Part shown: positions 10,401 through 17,924 of the stretch, one piece after another | Position numbering within the stretch: the first letter of the stretch is position 1 | Layout: every line of letters starts with the position of its first letter | Origin: RHLJ01 sp965247355 | GTDB lineage: Bacteria > Bacteroidota > Rhodothermia > Balneolales > Balneolaceae | Assembly: GCA_965247355.1 (NCBI GenBank) | Contig: OZ252011.1 | Coordinates: forward strand, 1,550,001-1,614,000 | Length of the DNA: 64,000 bases | Direction of reading: 5' to 3' | Made by a program: the position numbers and the translations under genes | Notes under the pieces: generated by a model | Seen by the model: only the letters and a program-made list of their open reading frames with translations | Database searches by the model: none | What the model was told of the DNA's origin: nothing

Positions 10401-11066
10401 CTGAAGGAGCAATTCGGTGAAGCGAAAGCCCTGGAACACCTGGAAGCCGAACAGGAGCGGTACTTACGCTGGCGTCAACGGGATACCCGCGGGGAAGTTC
10501 CTATGCTGAAAGCCACCCAATCGTATCTTGCTTATTACAAAGGGTCGGTGATCTTTTATATGCTCCAGGAGTACCTCGGTGAAAACCGGGTAAACCAGGC
10601 TCTGAGAATGATGGTTGATACCTATGGGCTAAAAGACACTGAACTATACCCTACTGTACAGAACATGGTAGATAACCTGTTCGAAGTGACTCCTGACTCT
10701 CTGCATTACGTGATTGAAGATGCCTTTCTGAACATCGTGCTGTATGAAAATGAGATGACCGATGTGCAGGTATCCCAATCCGGTAATGAGTACTCCGTAA
10801 CCGTGGAAATATTGGGTAAAAAAGTGCATTCAGATGGGCGCGGTGTTCAAACCGAAGTCGACATGAACGACCTTATCCCGATTGGCATAACTAATGCATC
10901 CGGCGAATTAATGTACTATCAAATGCACCGTCTTCAATCCAATTCAAATAGCCTACAAATCACTCTCAAAGAAAAACCAGCCTGGGTAAATATTGATCCA
11001 AAAGGTATTTTGATTGAAAGGAAACGTGCTGACAATCAAATTATCATTAATACTGAATCTTTCTAA
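7473..11066 (+). CDS. ABC permease fused to M1-family metallopeptidase
   Basis: About 1197 residues. The frame is open from a GTG at 7458, but ATG 7473 (MFKKIFVHEF) follows an AGGGA at a proper distance and is the likely start. The first 570 residues hold two sets of about six membrane helices (ABC-2-type permease, duplicated), separated by a charged linker (SKKKKKGTQEEE). Residues after about 620 form an M1 aminopeptidase: zinc motif HEFAH at 942-946 and the third ligand Glu966 in LTESLSQY, 19 residues on. The peptidase would face the periplasm. This fusion is a known Bacteroidota architecture; it presumably couples peptide trimming with transport by the adjacent ATPase. Confidence 0.92.
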   Translation: MFKKIFVHEFLETLKKPVLWILFAVVAFFAFQDSGNDIVGRTYINAFGQSWHNAALFIARDFAMLSLVSLLFLVYLVGRSVAKDFESNIHHFFFTTPLSKGSYLFGRFLGSFTASLLAFSGVIVGFLLGISGLEPDLFGPHQVQYYLFGYLVISLPIVLLLSSVFFSFATLTRNMFMTYVAGIGFLLLFGMTSGFIPTDVGLFHILADPTGLTYLSNITSDWTVTEINNQAIPLEMSFILNRVLWIGISLLILFVTWVRFELVATPESKKKKKGTQEEETLSEVRKYHQMPIPSHHLSYTFGAHLQQLTHLIWRETKRIIFHPAFLFITFAALQVMYGNFVANVGPNASNVYAVTSWYLSNISEVWANMLPILVFFGGMLVWKERDHNTDAYYNTLPLPIWMGYLSKLGILTAIILFYLFAMFAAGIFAQIVIFDYYEVELGLYAKQLLGIEFFDYLHIAVMVLFIQVLAGNKYLGFFLCALYYGFDIVVFQNNGFGWHLFHYGHLPGFSYSNLNGYGNYAEMLIWFRIYWLFPAAILAVITMLFWPRGTKLSFKERVKVALQQINTQYKISLTVLVLLLLGTGSFIYYNNHILNTRYSFDERLEIRANYERTYKEYEFEAQPTISDINLNVDLYPDNREVNVKGTYVLSNFTQEPISEIFVNLNDNYISETEQFSIDGARVTKEDRLQGVYFYTLDTPLQPGDSVYMDFAYHISIKGFSSYNSRSAVTGNGSYIYKFPFYQADFFPDIGYNVTREIVSNDYRASVGLPERDNDELLGDERYLKKSRSGLTTYEAVISTAPDQIAVSNGALVREWTENNRNYFHYKTEGKINDAIGIASGIYDVEEEVVNGVTLRVYYHPKHYYNIDNMMEGMQASVTYGSEHFGAYPYTNASIVEVNAASYPGSGTALSIPTTFIWQENGGFISNLEDPNVMDVAFSTASHEFAHQWWGHIVRPAFTPGLPILTESLSQYVRLMTLKEQFGEAKALEHLEAEQERYLRWRQRDTRGEVPMLKATQSYLAYYKGSVIFYMLQEYLGENRVNQALRMMVDTYGLKDTELYPTVQNMVDNLFEVTPDSLHYVIEDAFLNIVLYENEMTDVQVSQSGNEYSVTVEILGKKVHSDGRGVQTEVDMNDLIPIGITNASGELMYYQMHRLQSNSNSLQITLKEKPAWVNIDPKGILIERKRADNQIIINTESF

Positions 11067-11075
11067 AATTCCGAT

Positions 11076-12221
11076 ATGCATTTCAGAAACATATTTTCCG
11101 ATCATTACCATAAAGTTTTAACAAAGATTTCCACTTTAATTCTGCAACTTATAACTCCCATCTTTTTCTTGCTAATTGTGGGGGCTCCTTCCCAGGCACA
11201 CCAAAACCCGGATCCTCATCAGCTGGACAGAAAACTGGTGAACGACGTGAAAAATAAACTGGATACATTGGGGAATGAGTTCTCCGGTGCGGTTCTGATT
11301 GCCCGAGGAAGCGAGATTCTTTTTGAATATGTTAATGGCGAAGCTTCCAAATCCTTTCATATTCCAAACAATATTGATACCAGATTCAATCTAGGCTCGA
11401 TGAACAAAATGTTCACGGCCACTGCGGTCATGCAATTGGTTGAACAAAACACCATCAGCCTGGATGATAAACTCTCTGAGTACCTGGATGAAACCTGGCT
11501 CCCTTCTTCCATCTCTGAGAAAGTTACTATCCATCAATTATTAACTCATACGTCAGGTCTTGGAAGTTATTTTACTCCTGATTTTTTTGATAGCTCACGC
11601 TTACTTTTTAAAGAAATTGACGATTATAAGCCTTTGCTAAAAGATGAAATACTGGCTTTTGAGCCTGGTTCAGACTATCAGTATAGCAATACAGGAATGC
11701 TCCTTTTAGGTAAAGTTGTAGAACAGGCAAGCAACGAAAATTATTTTGACTATATACGTGATCACATATACGAACCAGCTGGTATGACTAACTCTGATAG
11801 CTATGAGCTTGATCAACCTAATGAAAACCTAGCAATCGGCTACCTTCGGGAAAATGGAAAATGGTATAATAATACTCTGCTCCATGTGATAAAAGGCGGA
11901 CCAGCAGGTGGGGGGTATTCTACCGTTAAGGATTTACATGCGTTTGCACTTACACTATTATCGGGTAATCTTGTTTCCGAGGATTCTTTTGATAAAATAA
12001 TCACCAATCATACCGGTAACAACAACTACGGATATGGCTTCCAGGTACAGCAATTAAAATCGGGAAAGAGAGTGGGACATGGAGGAGGATTCCCTGGCTT
12101 GAACAGTTATTTGCACATTTATCTGGATCAGAATATTATTGTGGCCGTCATGTCCAACTACGATCGAGGTGCCATTCCAATTACCCGTTTTATTACTCAG
12201 CAGATAAATAAAATTTATTAA
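11076..12221 (+). CDS. Serine hydrolase, class C beta-lactamase family
   Basis: 381 residues with an N-terminal hydrophobic segment (about 18-40) ending in an AxA-like site. Catalytic motifs are complete: S108-M-N-K111, Y203-S-N205, and H-G-G in VGHGGGFPG near residue 328. These belong to the S12 serine beta-lactamase-like fold acting in the periplasm on esters, D-amino acid peptides or beta-lactams. It starts 9 bases after the permease-peptidase stop, so it probably belongs to that operon and may process the same substrates. Exact reaction unknown. Confidence 0.9.
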   Translation: MHFRNIFSDHYHKVLTKISTLILQLITPIFFLLIVGAPSQAHQNPDPHQLDRKLVNDVKNKLDTLGNEFSGAVLIARGSEILFEYVNGEASKSFHIPNNIDTRFNLGSMNKMFTATAVMQLVEQNTISLDDKLSEYLDETWLPSSISEKVTIHQLLTHTSGLGSYFTPDFFDSSRLLFKEIDDYKPLLKDEILAFEPGSDYQYSNTGMLLLGKVVEQASNENYFDYIRDHIYEPAGMTNSDSYELDQPNENLAIGYLRENGKWYNNTLLHVIKGGPAGGGYSTVKDLHAFALTLLSGNLVSEDSFDKIITNHTGNNNYGYGFQVQQLKSGKRVGHGGGFPGLNSYLHIYLDQNIIVAVMSNYDRGAIPITRFITQQINKIY

Positions 12222-12308
12222 TTACATTCAAAGCCTATTTAATTTTAAAATAACCTCTAGCTGGTATATTAATGGCTTAACGGATGTTTAAACATTTATT
12301 CATACCCA

Positions 12309-12347
12309 CATTAAATAATAGGTATAGACCAACACTATTATTTAATG
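12309..12347. repeat. 13-bp perfect inverted repeat in a gene-poor stretch
   Basis: CATTAAATAATAG at 12309-12321 is mirrored by CTATTATTTAATG at 12335-12347 around a 13-base spacer. It lies 88 bases after a serine hydrolase gene and about 60 bases before a start-less helix-turn-helix fragment. There is no T-tract, so it is not a classical terminator. It may be an operator or a mobile-element arm. Apart from this and the fragment at 12406-12576, I see nothing else in 12222-12826. Confidence 0.4.
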
Positions 12348-12405
12348 GCAAAACGAAAGTAATTAAAGTAGTTACAGATTATGCAAACATGCAGTTAACC
12401 GGAGA

Positions 12406-12576
12406 TATTTTAACTCTTCTGTTCCAAACACCCGGGTAAAGAAATCACTATTCCGTAAACAGCAGGCTAAGGTATACCGGAAATTACTTGACTCTGGGAA
12501 GGTTAATAGCCGGGCTGAATTAGCCCGGAAGTTTGGGATTAGTCGGGCATGGGTGACTAAGGTTCTAAAGTCCTAA
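12406..12576 (+). pseudogene. Helix-turn-helix fragment, paralogue of the gene at 17388
   Basis: The frame ending at TAA 12574-12576 encodes an HTH module (AKVYRKLLDSGKV, then AELARKFGISRAWVTKVLKS). It matches the product of 17388-17612 nearly residue for residue over its last 57 positions, starting at a shared Y-x-N-S. The frame is open back to a stop at 12364-12366 but contains no ATG, GTG or TTG, so this copy has lost its start. Here the recognition helix reads GISRAW, against EVYRAW in the other copy. Probably a remnant of a DNA-binding protein or of a recombinase-like N-terminus. Confidence 0.5.
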
Positions 12577-12826
12577 ATGTTTATATCAAAACAGCTACTC
12601 AGCAATTTTCGAAATATTAATTGCTACTAGTAATACGATTAAATATATCTGAACAACAATTGCTTCAAAATAAGCAAACGTTCGGGTATATGATGAAAAA
12701 CTTAAAAACAGGTATTCAATCAGGTCATCAGTTACAGAATTATTTGTCAATTAATTAAGTGAATTCTCTTGCTCCAATTGTGATCAAATAACCTAATCAG
12801 AACCATAAACCCAGGAAAATACTAAG

Positions 12827-13477
12827 TTAGTTAGCGTTTACAATCCTCCCACCCTCTCTTGTTGATGCATTTATGATGGGGTTTCCTAGATATCTTACAA
12901 TGGCCCCTTCTTCTACAGTTCCATTTATCTCTGAGTTCACATTAATATTTAGCTCTGAAGCTCCTCTTGAATTAACATTCAGTATATCTGTTACAAATGT
13001 AAATCCTTTAATGGAACCAGCTCCCTTTAATGAAGCATTCAACTCATTAGATGAACCACGTAAATCGAGTTCGGCAGCATCATAACTTTCAATCCTAAGT
13101 TTATTCGTTGCAAACCGGACATCCCCTTTTGCATCCCCATGGAGTTCTATCTTTTCCAGATTCGGTATCTGGATGTTTACAATGAATGTTACCTCACTGT
13201 AAGAACCGGATTTTAATGAAAGTGATAAGGTATTATCTCTTACAGTTGTCTTAATTTGTGATTGAAGATTTTCATTCACTATTACCTCCACGCTTTGTGC
13301 ATCACCTTGAACCACATTTACCTCAACGATATCATTGGCTATAATTTTAGTAAATGTTGGAAGTGCTTTACTAACGGTTACTAATTCTTCAGATCCATTA
13401 AAAATTTGATCTTTACAACCTGATAATAACAAGTTAATTAGTACTAAAAGGGTCAAGCTTAACATTTTCGTTTTCAT
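12827..13477 (-). CDS. Head-GIN domain (DUF2807) lipoprotein
   Basis: 216 residues. Lipobox LLSGC (Cys21) indicates a lipoprotein. Residues about 42-210 match the GIN/DUF2807 pattern, a beta-helix-like fold with repeated short strands separated by G and N residues (FTKIIANDIVEVNVVQGD, later LDLRGSSNELNASLKGAG and LNVNSRGASELNINVNSE). These proteins are common in Bacteroidota as putative surface adhesins; the biochemical role is not established. It starts 24 bases after the TonB receptor stop codon and is likely co-transcribed with it. Confidence 0.85.
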   Translation of the reverse strand: MKTKMLSLTLLVLINLLLSGCKDQIFNGSEELVTVSKALPTFTKIIANDIVEVNVVQGDAQSVEVIVNENLQSQIKTTVRDNTLSLSLKSGSYSEVTFIVNIQIPNLEKIELHGDAKGDVRFATNKLRIESYDAAELDLRGSSNELNASLKGAGSIKGFTFVTDILNVNSRGASELNINVNSEINGTVEEGAIVRYLGNPIINASTREGGRIVNAN

Positions 13478-13501
13478 GATATTATTTATTTGATAGGGGT
13501 T

Positions 13502-15841
13502 TTAGAATTCAAGTCGCCAGCTAAGATTTGGAATCATGATAGCTGTATACTTAGGTTCTGCTTTTTGAGTATTGAGGTTGAAGATGTCGGTCTCAAAATC
13601 CTCTGTCTGACCAGCATTGAGTACTTGCAACGACCACACTGATGAACGACCCGGCTTGTTCTTTCTATAAGAAAGAGTGAAAGAAACGATCGGTGTTGAT
13701 GGATGCTGATCACTAAAAGATTTCTCCCCATTAGTCTCCCCGTATACTATGTCCTGTGCTTCTGTAGATTTCTCATCATCGATAGCTTCTTTGCGATTCC
13801 CTCCTAACACATTCAATCTTAGATTTGCACTAAAAGTATTGTTTCCATCTCTTCCCACCTGCCATTCTTTACCAATCAGAGCGTTTCCAACAAAGTTCTT
13901 ATTGAAACGGGTATTTCGTTCTATCCCATCCTGAGCGGTATACTTGGAATCGAATACAGACCCTGAAACAAGATAGTATAATCCGTTATGCAAGTATCGT
14001 TCTAACGTAACATCTATTCCAAAATTCCGAGCACTTCCTTCACTCACCAAAGTTTCATTGAAAAACAGAATCTCTCTGCTATTAATGGTAGAAACATAGC
14101 TTCCAGGAACTACTGGTACATCTTCAATAAGTTGTAAGTATGGCTCAATATTTAGTCGCAGATGATCGGAAAGCATACTGGTGAAGGAAAACACGAAATG
14201 GTTTGACTTCATAAGGTCCAAAGAAGTATTTGGTGTATCACCACCGGCATCTTTCACGAAATAAATGGGTAAACTTTCAGCCTGAGAATGACGACCATAT
14301 GCAAATGCGATGCTATTGTTCTGGTTGAGTTGATAATCAAACCCTAAACGAGGTTCAAAGGTTATCGCATCATTAATCTGAAGATATTGCGAATGAAATC
14401 CTGCATTTAAACTAAGCTTTTCGGAAAGTGTGAATTTACTTTGACTAAAAAACTGAGCTTGGAATGCTAGTCCATTTTCATCAACTATATTTTGAGGCGA
14501 CTCACCGGGCTCTTCAGTGTTATTCAGGTCTAATCCATATCCCAATAGGTTAAGATAAAAACCGCTTTGGTTATTATGACTATTTGTTAGATACGTGTTT
14601 AAGCTGGATTGTAATGTGACTTTATAGGTATTCTTTCGAGCTTTTGATAGGGGGAATGTATTATTCCCGACTTCAGATTGTTCATCAAAAGACAAACCAT
14701 TTCCGGATGCTGCCAGTGATGAATTAAGTACTGATTTTGTACCTACTAAAGTTTTATGGTTTAATCCTATTGCAAACAGATACATTGCTGTTTGAGAATT
14801 CTCACTATCTGATTGTGATACTCGTTCTTCGAGGTCTAACGCTTCCATGTCTATTGCATCATAGGCTCCTATGCCCCAAAAGGTAAATGTCCCCGCTTTT
14901 TCTGTTGGATTAGATAATTTGAATGAAAGGTCCTGATATTTTAAAATACCAGCGTCGTTCGGTAAGAATGCACCAATTGCCCCTAACGTCGAGTAGCGGT
15001 AATTGACCAGATATGAAGATTGATTTGAAGATTTTAAAGGTCCCTCCATCCCCACATCAAGACCTAATACTCCAGCCTGTATTGTATACTCCGGGCGACT
15101 TGTATTCCCTTTACGCAAATTGATATCGAATAAACCTGAAGTAGCGTTTCCATATTCAGCTGGAAATGCACCTGTTGAGAAATCACTCTCACCGAGTACC
15201 TGGCTACTTAATACCGTGAGCGCACCGGCTCCTACAATACTTAAATCTGCAAAATGATTAGGACTTGGTACTTCCACACCTTCAATACGCCAAAGTAAAC
15301 CTCCTGGACTATTTCCACGTACGGATATTCCATTGCTACTGATGGAAGGTGATGCCACACCTGCATAAGCTGATACCATCCGGGCTGGATCACTGATTCC
15401 ACCGGCGAAACGCTGAGTTTCCTCGATCGTGAATTTTTGAGTACTCAATGTTGCCATTCGATTGATAGCTTTATGACGTATCGGGGAATACTCTACAACA
15501 ATCTCATCCATTGACAACATATCTTCCAGCATCTGGATTTCAAGTACTACTTCCTTTCCACTGGTTACAAGGATTTCTCGTGCCTGATAGGTTTCATAAC
15601 CAAGCATACGAATCTCAAAATCATGACGACCTACAGGAACATTTTTAAGTTCAAAGTAGCCATCAAGATTAGTAGTCGTGCCGATTAAAGGATCTGAATC
15701 CAGAAGAAGTATCGTAGCACCAATCATACTCTCTTGAGTAGCCTGATCAATGATAGTACCCTTTACGGTTTGAGTAATGGTTTGGGCGCATACAGTTATT
15801 GTTGCACTCGCTATTATTAAAAATGATAAAAGTGTTCTCAT
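13502..15841 (-). CDS. TonB-dependent outer-membrane receptor
   Basis: 779 residues. Signal peptide (to about residue 19), then a CarboxypepD_reg-like domain (about 24-108, KGTIIDQATQESMIGATILL), a plug domain (about 120-240, with ISVRGNSPGGLLWRIEGVEV), and a beta-barrel with alternating strands ending in the aromatic SWRLEF outer-membrane signature. It imports a ligand that cannot be told from sequence. A GIN lipoprotein follows downstream and a 7TM-AraC regulator gene lies upstream on the same strand. A 14-bp inverted repeat sits about 67 bases before its start. Confidence 0.9.
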   Translation of the reverse strand: MRTLLSFLIIASATITVCAQTITQTVKGTIIDQATQESMIGATILLLDSDPLIGTTTNLDGYFELKNVPVGRHDFEIRMLGYETYQAREILVTSGKEVVLEIQMLEDMLSMDEIVVEYSPIRHKAINRMATLSTQKFTIEETQRFAGGISDPARMVSAYAGVASPSISSNGISVRGNSPGGLLWRIEGVEVPSPNHFADLSIVGAGALTVLSSQVLGESDFSTGAFPAEYGNATSGLFDINLRKGNTSRPEYTIQAGVLGLDVGMEGPLKSSNQSSYLVNYRYSTLGAIGAFLPNDAGILKYQDLSFKLSNPTEKAGTFTFWGIGAYDAIDMEALDLEERVSQSDSENSQTAMYLFAIGLNHKTLVGTKSVLNSSLAASGNGLSFDEQSEVGNNTFPLSKARKNTYKVTLQSSLNTYLTNSHNNQSGFYLNLLGYGLDLNNTEEPGESPQNIVDENGLAFQAQFFSQSKFTLSEKLSLNAGFHSQYLQINDAITFEPRLGFDYQLNQNNSIAFAYGRHSQAESLPIYFVKDAGGDTPNTSLDLMKSNHFVFSFTSMLSDHLRLNIEPYLQLIEDVPVVPGSYVSTINSREILFFNETLVSEGSARNFGIDVTLERYLHNGLYYLVSGSVFDSKYTAQDGIERNTRFNKNFVGNALIGKEWQVGRDGNNTFSANLRLNVLGGNRKEAIDDEKSTEAQDIVYGETNGEKSFSDQHPSTPIVSFTLSYRKNKPGRSSVWSLQVLNAGQTEDFETDIFNLNTQKAEPKYTAIMIPNLSWRLEF

Positions 15842-15907
15842 TGGGAACCTCCGTTGTTTAAGTTTCTGATGAAATAGACGGAGGTTTTTCTCAAATAGAG
15901 CGCAAAC

Positions 15908-15945
15908 TTATAATCCTGAACCAGAGTACAAGTTCAGAATTATAA
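15908..15945. promoter_or_regulatory. 14-bp inverted repeat upstream of the TonB receptor (candidate operator)
   Basis: TTATAATCCTGAAC (15908-15921) and GTTCAGAATTATAA (15932-15945) form an inverted repeat with one mismatch and a 10-base spacer. It lies between the AraC-type regulator stop (16014) and the receptor start (15841). In the minus-strand direction no T-run follows, so a terminator for the regulator is unlikely; an operator or attenuator for the receptor fits better. The core is GAAC-N10-GTTC, the opposite polarity of the GTTC-N14-GAAC repeats found elsewhere in the window. Confidence 0.5.
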
Positions 15946-16013
15946 TTATGGACATTTAAGCTATTGATTAAATGAGATATACGATGTGATAACTATTTCA
16001 AAAAAAATGAGCG

Positions 16014-17144
16014 TTATCCTGAACTCTTTGCAAGTGAAGTAAGAAACTCGGACGGTGTCATACCCTTATGTTTCTTAAAAACGGTATTAAAAGTGGACTT
16101 TGAATTGAAACCAGAATCAAGTGCGAGAGCCAAAAAACTAAGGTGCTTATCCTTTGATGCACGTGCTACAAACTCTTCAATTCGGTGCCGATTAATAAAA
16201 TCGTTAAAATTTTGTTGTTCATACTGGTTGATAATCTGTGACAAATGATTAGGAGATATATCAAGTTGTTTAGATAAAGAATGGAGTGTCAGTTTAGGCT
16301 CCAAATAAGGCTTTTTTTCCTGCATGTAATTCAATAAAGTGGAATGTATTTTTTCCGCTTCATCCCTTTTCAAACTTGAAGTTTCATAGCTCGATTGTGA
16401 GGAATCCTCGCTTTCAACAACTATGGTATCAACAAAAATATGCTGATGTCTGATGCCATAATAACCCATCGCGAGAATAGCGATGACAATACATGCATAG
16501 AAGATCATATCCGGATTAAACGGAATTGTAAAATCTACCAGATATTGCAGTGTAAGCACTACTACAGTTATTAAAAAAATTCCCCCTACTGCCAGAATAA
16601 AACTTCTCAACCAGCTTAATTCAATCCCTTCTGTATTTGAAAAATTATTTTTTATTAGTTTTTGATATCGGTTTAAAAGTCTGAAAGAAAAGATAGAATA
16701 CCCTATTCCAGATACTAAATATCCTATAACGAGTATCGTAGAAAAGATTTCGAAATCATTTAACTGACCACTATCTACCAGCCGTTTTTCTTCAGCTGAA
16801 TAGAAAAAATAAAACCTACTCATATAAAGGAAAGCTAAAATTGCGGGCAACAGGTGTACAAAATTTTCCCGAATTAAGCTGGTTTCATCATTGAGTGAAT
16901 AGTGAATGTATAGATATAAAAGTGGTCCGTATAATAACGGCAGTGGAACTGTAATCCCGATCAGATGAGGATAGATCTCCCAGTATCCCTTTGAGTAGAC
17001 ATAGTAGTTACTCAAATGTAAAGCAATTACCACCATCCATACAGCCAGAATGCGATCAGCTATAGTTACACTTTTCTTGGTGCTTAGCAAGAGTGCATAA
17101 AACAGCGAAATAAAGATACCAATGATAAAAATGACATCATTCAT
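16014..17144 (-). CDS. AraC-family regulator with N-terminal membrane domain
   Basis: 376 residues. The N-terminal 240 residues hold about seven hydrophobic helices (MNDVIFIIGIFISLFYALLL onward), then a linker and a C-terminal AraC-type double helix-turn-helix (about 275-372: LTLHSLSKQLDISPNHLSQI, then LALDSGFNSKSTFNTVFKKH and GMTPSEFL). This layout is common in Bacteroidota for membrane-bound one-component regulators of neighbouring exported genes. The TonB receptor 172 bases downstream is the obvious candidate target. The ligand sensed is unknown. Confidence 0.9.
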   Translation of the reverse strand: MNDVIFIIGIFISLFYALLLSTKKSVTIADRILAVWMVVIALHLSNYYVYSKGYWEIYPHLIGITVPLPLLYGPLLYLYIHYSLNDETSLIRENFVHLLPAILAFLYMSRFYFFYSAEEKRLVDSGQLNDFEIFSTILVIGYLVSGIGYSIFSFRLLNRYQKLIKNNFSNTEGIELSWLRSFILAVGGIFLITVVVLTLQYLVDFTIPFNPDMIFYACIVIAILAMGYYGIRHQHIFVDTIVVESEDSSQSSYETSSLKRDEAEKIHSTLLNYMQEKKPYLEPKLTLHSLSKQLDISPNHLSQIINQYEQQNFNDFINRHRIEEFVARASKDKHLSFLALALDSGFNSKSTFNTVFKKHKGMTPSEFLTSLAKSSG

Positions 17145-17387
17145 GGATTCCCCGACAGATTATAAGAATCGAAACCAGCCTTCCTGAATTTACAGCACCC
17201 TAAAGGAAATAGAAAATGAAGTAAGCTAATTGAACAAATAACCTGGGCAGTAAAGAATTCAGGCTATACAAGTATTAAAAAAGCATAGCTAGAATATAAT
17301 TCTAACCGGACCTAGGTCAACAGAATTTACAAGTAGTAATAATGCAGGTTGTGATATCTTGAGATAGGGGATTTATGTAAATAAAAA

Positions 17388-17612
17388 ATGCTCCAAAACT
17401 ACCCCTTTTTGAAAGATGCGAACTTTCGGTTAACACCCCTTATTTATGTTAACTCGAAACCTGAAAAATCTCACAAGAAAAAGACTTTATCCCGAGAACA
17501 ACAGGCTAAGCTGTACAGGAAATTATTGGACACTGGGAAGGTTAAAAACCGTGCTGAACTAGCTCGGAAGTTTGAGGTTTATCGTGCTTGGGTGACTAAA
17601 GTTCTGAAATAA
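17388..17612 (+). CDS. Small helix-turn-helix protein
   Basis: 74 residues. The last 45 form a clear HTH (EQQAKLYRKLLDTGKVKN, AELARKFEVYRAWVTKVLK); the first 30 are basic and weakly conserved. A near copy without a start codon lies at 12406-12576. The module resembles the HTH that ends or begins recombinase-like and ParB-like proteins, but nothing else of such a protein is present. The start ATG is weakly supported and lacks a clear ribosome-binding site. It may be a functional mini-regulator or a remnant. A 10-bp palindrome GACCTAGGTC lies at 17309-17318 upstream. Confidence 0.45.
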   Translation: MLQNYPFLKDANFRLTPLIYVNSKPEKSHKKKTLSREQQAKLYRKLLDTGKVKNRAELARKFEVYRAWVTKVLK

Positions 17613-17837
17613 TAAGCTAATTCAATTTCAAGAAGTTACTTTCCTAGATACGACTTAAACCTATTTATTTAAGCTAGATGTCTATATGAATATTAATAAC
17701 TCTAGTTAGTTGAGTATTTAGTAATTAAAAGAAATTGAGGTTTAATCGATACTCACTCCATCGTAAATAACTCTGTGTTTTTGCATAAACCCCTCCCTCT
17801 ACATTATGGATTTAGTTAACCAAACTCTTTTTTCATA

Positions 17838-17865
17838 TTAGTTCAAAAACACATTTATGAACTAA
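17838..17865. promoter_or_regulatory. TTAGTTC-N14-GAACTAA inverted repeat, copy 1
   Basis: Perfect 7-bp arms around a 14-base spacer, ending 59 bases before the ATG of the DUF5916 gene at 17925. The same arrangement recurs at 25865, 27373, 30796 and 36080, each upstream of a gene. Half-site centres are 21 bp apart, two helical turns, as expected for a dimeric regulator. Apart from this and the hairpin at 17892-17912, the 312-base gap 17613-17924 shows nothing else. Confidence 0.6.
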
Positions 17866-17891
17866 GTTATGCCTCAAAGATTAGATCATTA

Positions 17892-17912
17892 AAGTGATGA
17901 AATGAATCACTT
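17892..17912 (+). promoter_or_regulatory. Short inverted repeat just before the DUF5916 start
   Basis: AAGTGAT-N7-ATCACTT, perfect 7-bp arms, ends 12 bases before ATG 17925. It would form a hairpin in the leader of the mRNA or serve as a second operator. Only position and symmetry support a role. Confidence 0.3.
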
Positions 17913-17924
17913 ATAAATGCCCTG

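Noticed and set aside
17309..17318. Palindrome GACCTAGGTC as an operator for the small HTH gene
   Set aside because: Only 10 bp and a single occurrence; chance cannot be excluded.
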